Shown here: piece after piece, positions 36,621-47,962 of the stretch | Position numbering within the stretch: the stretch's first letter is position 1 | Layout of the letters: each line of letters starts with the position of its first letter | Source: Hemibagrus wyckioides | Taxonomy: Eukaryota; Chordata; Actinopteri; Siluriformes; Bagridae | Length of the DNA: 64,000 nt | Assembly (NCBI RefSeq): GCF_019097595.1 | Contig: NC_080732.1 | Location: 6,318,354 to 6,382,353, forward strand | Reading direction: 5' to 3' | Translations under genes and position numbers: made by a program | Notes under the pieces: generated by a model | Database searches by the model: none | Told to the model about the DNA's origin: nothing | The model's input: the letters and a program-made list of their open reading frames with translations, nothing else

Positions 36621-39600
36621 ACTATGCATTGCATTTTCTAGATATTTTACTGTACAGAAGTCAGCCTCTTCGATCTGCTTCTCCCAATCAGTTTCAATAC
36701 AGTCCTGTAAACTAATTAAACATTACTTTGCTGCTCTTATGAGTTGAATCTGGTGAAGCTGAGAGAAAATAGAAATGGGATAGTCAACCAGGACATATAA
36801 CAAACAAAGCAGCAGTTACAAGGAGAAGGTGTGGGTGGTGGGGGGGTGGGGGGTTGGTTCAGCTGGAAAACTGCCCTTTTCCAAAATATACAAGGTTAAA
36901 GATCTTACATGTAGAGTCCAGAACAGTTTAGAGACTGTTGTGTGTGTCAGCAGTTTCTGAAATACTTTAACCAGCCCATCTGGTACCAACAACCATGCCA
37001 CGTTTAAAGTCACAGAGATCACATCTAATGTTTAAACATTAGGACTGACAGGCACTGACGCCACAGCTTCTTTAATGGGACTAACAGAGAGGCCACACTT
37101 CCTTCACTGACAAAGTGACAGTAAAAGGCACAGGGGCCATGCCTTCTTTCATTGGGACTGTGATAGAAGCCACACCTTCTTCACTGGGACTAAGATAGAT
37201 GCCACACCTTCTTCATTGACTAAGATAGAGGCTCTGCCTTCTTCACTGGGACTAAGATAGAGGTCATACCTTCTTCACTGGGACTAAGAAAGAGGCCACG
37301 CCTCCTTCACTGGGACTAAGAAAGAGGCCACGCCTCCTTCACTGGGACTAAGAATGTGGCCACACATTCTTCACTGGGACTAAGAAAGAGGCCACACCTC
37401 CTTCACTGGGACTAAGAATGTGGCCACACATTCTTCACTGGGACTAAGAAAGAGGCCACACCACCTTCACTGGGACTAAGATAGATGCCACACCTTCTTC
37501 ATTGACTAAGATAGAGGCTCTGCCTTCTTCACTGGGACTAAGATAGAGGTCATACCTTCTTCACTGGGACTAAGATAGAGGTCATACCTTCTTCACTGGG
37601 ACTAAGAAAGAGGCCACGCCTCCTTCACTGGGACTAAGAAAGAGGCCACGCCTCCTTCACTGGGACTAAGAATGTGGCCACACATTCTTCACTGGGACTA
37701 AGAAAGAGGCCACGCCTCCTTCACTGGGACTAAGAAAGAGGCCACGCCTCCTTCACTGGGACTAAGAATGTGGCCACACATTCTTCACTGGGACTAAGAA
37801 AGAGGCCACACCTCCTTCACTGGGACTAAGAATGTGGCCACACATTCTTCACTGGGACTAAGAAAGAGGCCACACCTCCTTCACTGGGACTAAGAAAGAG
37901 GCCACACATTCTTCACTGGGACTAAGAAAGAGGCCACGCCTCCTTCACTGGGACTAAGATAGAGGCCACACCTTCTTCATTGACTAAGATAGAGGCTCTG
38001 CCTTCTTCACTGGGACTAAGACAGAGGTCACACCTTCTTCACTGGGACTAAGAAAGAGGCCACACCTTCCATATTGAGACTAAGACAGAGGCCACACCTT
38101 CCTTATTGAGACTAAGATAGAGGCCACACCTTTAATTGGGACTAAGATAGAGGCCACACCTACTTCACTGGGACTAAGATAGAGGCCACATTTCCTTCAC
38201 TGGGACTAAGATAGAGGACATGCCTTCTTCACTGGGACTAAGATAGAGGCCTCACCTTCTTCACTGACTAAGATAGAGGCTCTGCCTTCTTCACTGGGAC
38301 TAAGAAAGAGGCCACACCTTCCATATTGAGACTAAGACAGAGGCCACACCTTCCTTATTGAGACTAAGATAGAGGCCACACCTTCTTTAATTTGGACTTA
38401 GATAGAGGCCACACCTACTTCACTGGGACTAAGATAGAGGCCACATTTCCTTCACTGGGACTAAGATAGAGGCTCTGCCTTCTTCACTGGGACTAAGAAA
38501 GAGGCCACGCCTCCTTCACTGGGACTAAGAAAGAGGCCACACATTCTTCACTAGGACTAAGATAGAGGCCACTAGGGCAAAGATAGAAGCCGTGCCTTCT
38601 TCAAAAGATCTGATGGCACAGAGGCCACACCTTCTTCACTAGGACTAAGACAGAGGCCACACCTTCCATATTGAGACTAAGACAGAGGCCACACCTTCCT
38701 TATTGAGACTAAGATAGAGGCCACACCTTCTTTAATTGGGACTAAGATAGAGGCCACACCTACTTCACTGGGACTAAGATAGAGGTCACATTTCCTTCAC
38801 TGGGACTAAGATAGAGGACATGCCTTCTTCACTGGGACTAAGATAGAGGCCTCACCTTCTTCATTGTCTAAGATAGAGGCCAGGCCTCCTTCAATGGGAA
38901 TAAGATAGAGGCCATGCCTTCTTCATTGTCTAAGATAGAGGCCACGCCCACTTTAAGATATCTGATGGCACAAAGGCCACCCCTTCTTCACTGGGACTAA
39001 GATAGAGGCTACACCTTCTTCACTGGGACTAAGATAGAGGCCCTGCCTTCTTCAATCGGAGTAAAATAGACGCCCGGCCTTCTTCAATGGGAATAAGATA
39101 GAAGCTACATCTTCTTCAAGAGATCTGATGGTTTAGAGGCTACACCTCCTTCCCTGGGACTAACACAGAGGCCACACTTCTTTTTCTGGGAGAAATTTAC
39201 ATAAATATTTATATCTCTTGGCTTATCATCTTTCCAAGGATGTGTGAACATTAACTGAAGCTCTTGTCTCTGCCTGACTGTGTGCATTGCTCTGCTGCCA
39301 CATGATTGGCTGATAAGATAACTGCATGAATACACAATGATGTTCAGTACTTACATCTGAATAGATTCTGGTCCCAATGACTCTGGAGACATGAGGGTAT
39401 TCTTGCAGGCAGTTATGCGGACAGTAAATTCTATAATGCATATATTAATATGTGAGTTTATAAATCCCTTGGCCTTTTAAAATAATCTTTCTTATAAAGC
39501 ATCATAAGTATGAAATTTAATTACACAGTGTACTGCTTTAGTAAATTGCTATTATGGTATGATTAAAACTGCAGCAAGACCTAATGATAATGTAAAACTG

Positions 39601-41830
39601 GGCTGATTACCTGGGACAGTGTGTAACCGGGCTTTCAAATGGGCACAATGTAGACACTGTAGTCTCACATGTAATAACTTGTACTGCAACAAAACAGACA
39701 GAATAAATAATCAGCGATCCACTAATTATAATCTAATACACAGCTACTGCATTTATCTCACACTTACTGGACACTTTGGACACAATGAAGGCGTTGGCGC
39801 TCTGATATTTCCTGTAAACAGCACAATCGTTATGTTACATTACAATACTCACCAGAGTAACACATTTCAATTGTTAGTTGTTGTTTGATCGACTCACCCA
39901 AGAGACTGAACTCCATGTTTGTATGATTTGATGAAAAACTCCTGCCTGCCCTTTCTCGTGACATCCAACCAGCCTCCGTTGTTATCGATCACTCCGTAAT
40001 GAAGGGCGGCTCTGCAGATGCTAGAATGCTGCAAAGGATGATGCTAGGTGAGTTCTGGGATGAAAGCTAAAGATCTACCTCATCTACTGTGTTTTTATTG
40101 TTTTACATCACCTACTGTTTTTACTTTTTTTTTTATTTCTCTTAGACCACAGCAACTGTTAGACAAGTTATTTTTCTTTCCAGTTATAGTTGCATTATAA
40201 TGTTGGAATGTTGCTACTTACATTATATCTACTGTTAAAATGTATAAGCTATTGTTCTCTAACCAGTATCATTTCCTTTCAAGAGATGTTTGTTTTTTCC
40301 CTCATCACTGTTCTATAACTCTATAAGATATAACTATAAGAGTTATTTCCATTCCACTAATCTGATTGGTCATTCAGCATTCCAAGTGTGCTTATGTTTA
40401 GTATAATCGCAAAGAGACATGTTTATCACTCCAATCTTCTGTTTTTGCCACATAGATTTGCACTTTCCACTTCGAAGCGGTTACTACAGTAGTGTTAGAG
40501 GCATCATCAAAAGAAATAGCAAATTATACTTTTCGGGAAGGAAACCGACTTAAAATATGAAAGCTAGTCGGAAAGGTAATTTTGACCAGAAGTGTCTTTA
40601 AAGAAATGCAGTGTGAGCTGGCCAACTAGCCGACATGCTATAAAGTGAGTCTCAGGCATCTAAAGAATCTATTTCTACAAGCGGAGCAAAAATAAACATT
40701 GTGTCTGAGATATTACTTACTCTATATTAATTTCTTCTTTATGGAAAAGCACAAGCAAGAGTGCGTTTATTATGCATATTGCTATGGGTGTGTTCCGGCG
40801 GTGTACAAATCACTGCGGAGGTTTAGATACAAAGTGACGCTTACACAAAAAAACAGTGCTTACCATTTCATAATACACTGTTCCGATCACTTTTGCAGAC
40901 CTGTCCAAACATCCAGCTGGACATTCATACCTGCACAAAGAACAACATTCAGTATTGTAGTCCAAAAATGTGAGTGCACTACCAAGAACCTTTTAACTCA
41001 GTCAGTTCTAATACAATTTATATTTCTTTGTATATCTTTGAAATCTTATCGGCTCTTTCGGATGGTGTGAAATGAATAGGTTTAACATTACCCCAAAATC
41101 GAGATGCCCAAGTTTCTCTCTTAATGCAAAAGATAATCTGACTGTAGATTTATATCTAAAAACGGCTGAAGCTTATCCAATGCTTATGCCAACATGCCTA
41201 TTCTCAGTATCCTTATACTGAACATTATTTCAACACACTGAGTAGTGATAGGCTTGACACTGGTACTCTATACAATATAGATTATTTTCCTATATATAAT
41301 TAATAAAATAATTAAACTGTCGATGCTATGTGATTAGTCTAGAGAATTCACTAAAACCTACTTGAACAGTGTTGAGAAACTGAAGAAATAAATTCAGCTC
41401 TTGGTAATGCTGATTAGTATATAATCTGTCTTTGCTACCGTTTGTACCTGTTACACGTCGTGCCTTTACACTGGTCCCGAAGTTTCGTGTCACATGTTAC
41501 AAGTTGCGCTGCAAAAAAAAAAGGACCAGCACAGTAGAGTTTTGCATGTCAATGCACATTCTTCACTTCTGTACTTTTCTACTGATGCTTTCTGAAGGAA
41601 TTCCTGCTAGTGAGAGTTCATCTACTTGGGTTTCAGGAAATCGTTTAAATCCCACAAAACCTTCAACTACCCACGAGCAAACCCTCTCAGCAAGGAGCTC
41701 TCAGCAAGGAGAAAACCAATCCTGCATTCCTGACTCAGCCTCCTAATATTATATACCATATGTGTTTGACAATGTGTAGAGAAATAGGAGACATGGCAGA
41801 CCCCCACCTGCTAAACATCAAGGAAATGTG

Positions 41831-41909
<79 letters not shown>

Positions 41910-42686
41910 CTGGCAGTGTTCTTACTTCGATGTGTGTGAGCTATCACTGTCACCATAAGTTTTAAAGCAGAGCCAGAAAGGAGTTGGAAATGTATCAAGT
42001 TAGTTAGGTAAATGTACTGATGAGATCATAATTTCATGAATCACAAATCCAAAACCCAGACAAATGAAGGTTGTTATGTAAAGTAAACATTTCAGAAAGC
42101 CCAAGGGTTTGGGCCAAGGACTGAGGGGGCACGTCATGTGGGTGTTTCCAGACGAGACTGGGGGGGGGATTTCTGTATTACTCTAATGATTTATTTTCTA
42201 TGAACTACATCTTACATTCATTTTGAGACAAAACACGCTTACACATCTGTTCGGTGCTCACAACAGTGATGCTGTGAGTGTGAGAGTGTGTGTCAGGGCG
42301 TCTGGTGGTGATCGGGGCTTCGGGTTCGATGATGTTGTCTTCCTCGGTCTCCTCGTAATAGTATTGATTGTCGTCTATAAATCAAATGGGACACATAGAG
42401 TCAGATCTGGAGCATTTTAGTAGATATTAGTAGATTTTTGTATTAAAGAATCCAGGATTCTTTAATAGAAAAATACAAAACAGTGGCTAAGGTTTTATGC
42501 AAGTGACTTAAAAGTTAGGGCTTCAAATCCCAGCAATGCTCCAGGAACATGAACCTATTTCCCTCATCATTTTTAACCTAATCTTCCCTTAATTATGGTC
42601 ATTTCCTGCAAATCCTCACCAAATAGGGGCACAAAAGCCGCTAGCCAGGGTGAGTGAAGACTAGTTTGTGCTGAAGAATATATATA

Positions 42687-42740
<54 letters not shown>

Positions 42741-44691
42741 AATAGAACTGCTGCTCATACAACACGCTTGGCGGAAAGTGCTATCTGCCCTCTTCCACAT
42801 ACACAAGCTCATAGATGCACAAGGTAATTTTCACTGCCAAAGACAGAGTAATGCCATTTCTCCCATAACTGGTTGCACTTTCTGGGATTCCTGGCTACGG
42901 ATGTCAGTGGTGTCCTCAGGATTAGAAAATCTCCCTGTTCAGAACTCAGAATTCATTACTGGCAATCTCCCAATGATCTGTTGCACCACTAAACTGTACA
43001 GCTCTGTGGCTGAACTCGGTTCTGCCTTATTAATGATATTACTGCTATGTCAGTTTATTAGTGATTTAGTGGTCATAATATTTAACACAGTGTGAAAATA
43101 GCCTACATAACACCATTTAACGTCTCAATAAAAAAGTCTTCAGACAGAATTTTTAGGTAGTGTTGAATATAATAACAATAACCAGCAAAGAAAAGTGTGC
43201 ATTAGTTCCATCAGACTTTTTGGGCCTTACAGTATTGATGTATGATCGGATGCTGTGATATTGTACCTTTGTAGCACAGATTGTCTTTACATCCTCCTCC
43301 ATAGCTGGGTGGACATGCTGAGCACGGTGTACCATGCTTGTATGGAGCACTTCCCCACCAGTTCCCCCTGCACAAGTCACACACACAGTCACTTACGTCC
43401 ACCTTTAACTTTTTATTATTACGCATGGGTTAAAGACCATTGTTAACATGAAATCTGCCAGTGGTCAGGAACCTTAGCATGGGAAGGACTGTTGAGATAC
43501 TATTTCCACATGTAGTACATATATTTTATAATCATTCATTTTTAAGCTATTGACATTTGGAATTTCTGCCCAAATGACCAAAAGGTCACCATTTCTATCT
43601 AATGACTTTCCAAATTTAGGCAGAATGTGGTCTAACTGTAAGCTCTGCTCTAGATAATTCTTGAAAAATGGTTTAATTTTTTTAACTGAATTGGGCTGTT
43701 GGATTTGGATGAGTCCATTCCCATCATTTCAGAGCATTATTTAGTCCAGACATTGGTGAATGTAGGCCAATACTGTGCCTTCGTCCAGATTTGTCCCCAG
43801 ATGTTTATATCATAGCACACGTTAACGGTACACTAACTAACTTCCTTCATACCTAGCTAAAGTACTGATTAACTAATATGACAAATAACCAATGTGCTAA
43901 CTTGCTGATGTGCTCACTCAAAATGTTTTAATAAACATAATGTCCAGATGAAGGAAATACTGTACTGAAATACTGAAGGAAATAAGACAACCTTAACTGA
44001 ACTATCTGAAAATTATTTGGTGTTTTTGTATGTATAGCACTTGTACTGTCCACTACTGTCTCACCATTAACTAAATATCATATACAGCTGAAATGATAAA
44101 ACACAACATTTTTCACGTTTAAAATCCACCTACTTTGGTGAATAATTGCAGACCAAATAAACAGCCTTCGTCCAGATTTGTCCCCAGACGTTCATATCAT
44201 AGCACACGTTAACAGCACAACCGATCCGGCTGCTGGTTGCCCAAACAAGCTGCACGCATAATCACAAAAATTCAATGAGGTTTAACAGACTTCTGTCTTA
44301 CACGAAACACTGCTTTATAAAAGGAAAAAAAAATCCAATCTATTGGATTGAATAATTAAACTTTTCAGATACCTGTGTGTAGTGAGTACACACCGGCCCT
44401 GTACATCGGAACGGACAGTAAGGATTACACTCTTGAGGATATGGGAAGGAATAATCTTTAACTTCATCGTACCACGCCTGTACATGAGATGTAGGAGGGC
44501 GATACCTGCAGGATAAACACACGCAACATGAGATAATGATTTCCGTATCTTTGTCAGGAAAAGATGATTGGGGAAGAATCACGGTTGTTTCCTTTAATTG
44601 TTTGTTTAGGTCTTTTCCTGAATTGTAGAATACATGTATTACTAACATCTATACACACAATACCTTGGAACAAGACTTAGTACTGAGAGAA

Positions 44692-44730
<39 letters not shown>

Positions 44731-47175
44731 CATACCTTCCCCAGTGAACTCCTAGGTTCTGGCCGATGTAATTAAGCAAGCCTTGTGGTCCGTGTTCCCA
44801 TAAACATGTCTCAGCCCATTCTTCGGCAGATCTCTCCAACTCAGTATCCCAGACCTGAAAACATACACATTTCACCCTCATTTCAGTAAAACACTCTAGC
44901 CATATCAGAGTGCTAACTAACTAGCTCGATAGCCGATCGATGTGCTAAATTACTAGCTTGATGGCAAACTAGATATCAACCTAATTAACAGGCTTGATAA
45001 ATATGTTTTATGCTACTTTAATAGCTTGCTAAATAGTTAACACGCTAATTACTAGCTTTATATCTTACTAATGTACTGATTAACTACCTTGATGAATAAA
45101 TGTGCTAACATGCTGGTGCGCTAACTCATCACGTCCAGATGAAGGAAATACTGTAATACAACGTTAAGTAAGCAATGTGAAAAAGAAAAAATAGTGTTTT
45201 TGTAGGTAGTATATTTTCCACCCATAATCTGCTTCTTAGCTAGCAATCATGTTGACCAACTAGCATGCTAATTACACAGATAGGATATGAAAAGTTTCCC
45301 CAGAGGAATAAAATCAGGTTATGTCATAGCTGATGTTTAGATTTTTGTCCACTGGCTCCTGGCGCTAAAATAATTTAACATCCTTAAGGTGCTAGCAGGA
45401 GTAATTTAGTTCAGGAAGGGAAAAAACTCAACGAGGGTGAATTAAATAGCGAAACAAAAAGGTACGTCTTGTTTGAAAACCCGTACTCCATGCACTGTCT
45501 GCCTCACGTTCGAGCTTAGCTTGCTTTTCTTTTCTTTTTGAGATGTCCGATCACTCTTTCCAGTCTCTAATGCACTCCATATGTGGCTTCCACCCTCCTT
45601 TCTCCCCCTGTTCTGTGGGCACACTTTCTCCTTGGCAGGTAAGTCTTGTGTTCCTCTCCTGGGCCACTCGGGAATGAAAGTTTTCCTTTAATCGGCTGAC
45701 CTGATTTATTTATTTTTTTTTTTTATTTAATTTTTTGGAAATAAACAGGAAGGAACTGTAATTATGTTGGGGATCATTTAGTTTAATTCACCTCTCATAC
45801 ACTCATACAATATTCGCTTACACACAACCAGCTAGCTCTTTCACAATTCACACTTTTGGCCTTGCTGGATGTCCCAAAGCACCAGACCAATTGCAAATCG
45901 GAACCAATAACTTTGCCTAAAATAGCAGCTTTTTCTCCGAAACGAGCTGCATGAGGCATTAATCCTGTGCTTGACACCTGGAAATAGGATGTGTGGTGGT
46001 TTGTAAAGGCCCTTCTCCAAATGAGGTTATTAATAATTGAATAACGCGGATGAACCATAAATAAATTGGCGACTGCTGAGTAACCTCCGCAGCAGCAGAC
46101 CAACGTTAACTGAGACAGATCACTGAACACGAGTCTATTCGTATTCATTATATATCAAAATATCTTTTTTTATTTTCACCATCGTACCGCACTGTACGAA
46201 TTCATAAACTGTCCATTGCATCATTGATTACATCTCCAGGATTTTGGATGAATCTGACTTTCATTTTCTTCCATGTCAGAGGGAGTAGGCAGAAACCTGG
46301 GGAACTTATTGTGTTAAAGACAAGTTTATAAGGACGGACTTAATATATTTTCGATGCCTGATGAAGGGATTAGAGGACTGTAGCAATGGGCTGTAATATT
46401 TCAGCACTAAACTACAGCGTGGCAACACTAATGGGATAAACATTAAACTAGACTGCAGCAGTAGGGGGAGCTTAAGTGCCATTTTAGAGCCTGCTACATT
46501 AATATGGAGTGTGGCGTATATAGATTTTTTTGTTTATGCGGATAAATTAGGAAGGTGCGCCTCCTAATATAATATTCCAGAGCAATTAAACCCCAGGAAA
46601 ATAATCAGGTCAGGTTTTTTATTTATTATAACCATATGTTAAACATGAGATTCTTTTCTTTTCTCCCCCCCCCGTCTTTAGGTTTCAATTAGCGTACCAC
46701 ATCGAGAGCTGTACATTTGGCAATCAGATTCAATATTGTATTCACACCAGTGAAACCATTCTGTTTTTAAAACCTCCCGAACAGGAAACACCCTCCAAAA
46801 GCTGACCGCTCCGTAAAGAAAACAAAGCCCTTCTCACACTCACTGACACACTGGTGTTTATTTCATTTAACACCTCATTTGCATCGAGTGTTTTTCTCAT
46901 CTGGTCACATTCCAAGAAAGTACAAACAATTCCCATGAACCTGCAGGAGCTCATTTCCTCTTGCAGGGGGGTGGAAGAAATAGTAAAAGAGGAAAGTGAG
47001 GGCATGATGTGTGTGATGAAAAGGGGGATGTAAAAAAGAAGAAGTGTGCATACAGAACAAATGGAAATGTGCGAGAAAAGAACTAGATAAGGTGCAATAC
47101 TTTCTAGAAATACGATCGCTTAAGGGTTAGATCTATGTATCATCAATCACGGAATCAATCTGTCAATATATATCC

Positions 47176-47218
<43 letters not shown>

Positions 47219-47628
47219 AGGTCACTTCCACACTGGGGGTAGAATGTGGACTCAGTGACTCATATCGTAATTGTTTTGGTTAATTCAGAATATTGCATGG
47301 ATTTTCATTCACAACAGCAAGTGTCAGTTCTATTAGTGGAAATGCTTCATTGATAAAAAAGCTCAGAGGAGGATAACCAGACCAGTTTGAGATGACAGGA
47401 AGGCTCTGTGCAGACGTGGTGAACAGAAAAGCATCTTAGAATGCACAGCACATTAGAAAGTGCTGAGTAGTGGGCACAGGCTAACTGGGAAACTAGGCAG
47501 AATGGAAATGCCTAGGAAAAAAGTAGGGGATGTTTTTCCAGTGTTCAGCTGGCCAGTGAGGTTGAGTGTGTGTGAAAAGGAAGTTCCTATCCTTATAGTG
47601 CAAGTAATGGATGTAGGTAGTAAAACCA

Positions 47629-47662
<34 letters not shown>

Positions 47663-47930
47663 AAATATTGTTGGGGAATAAATATTCCCACAAGAATAGG
47701 AATATCTGACACGTTTATTATCGTAGGGACATTTTGCTGGTCCCCATGACCAATACTGTTTGTTTTTTGCTGTTTTGTTTTGTTTTTGTCAAAATTATTA
47801 TTCTAAAAGTCAAAAGAACTCCATTTGGTTATCCAGGTTAACGTTGAGCTTAGACAAGATGTAGGAGTTGCATTAATTAATTGCAATAATAATTATGTAA
47901 GTGAAAGGTTCTAGCAAGGATAGAATAACA

Positions 47931-47962
<32 letters not shown>

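Noticed and set aside
43777..43826. Alternative exon of crispld1
   Set aside because: The copy lacks exon 4's splice borders and none of the surrounding sites would keep the frame in a convincing way.
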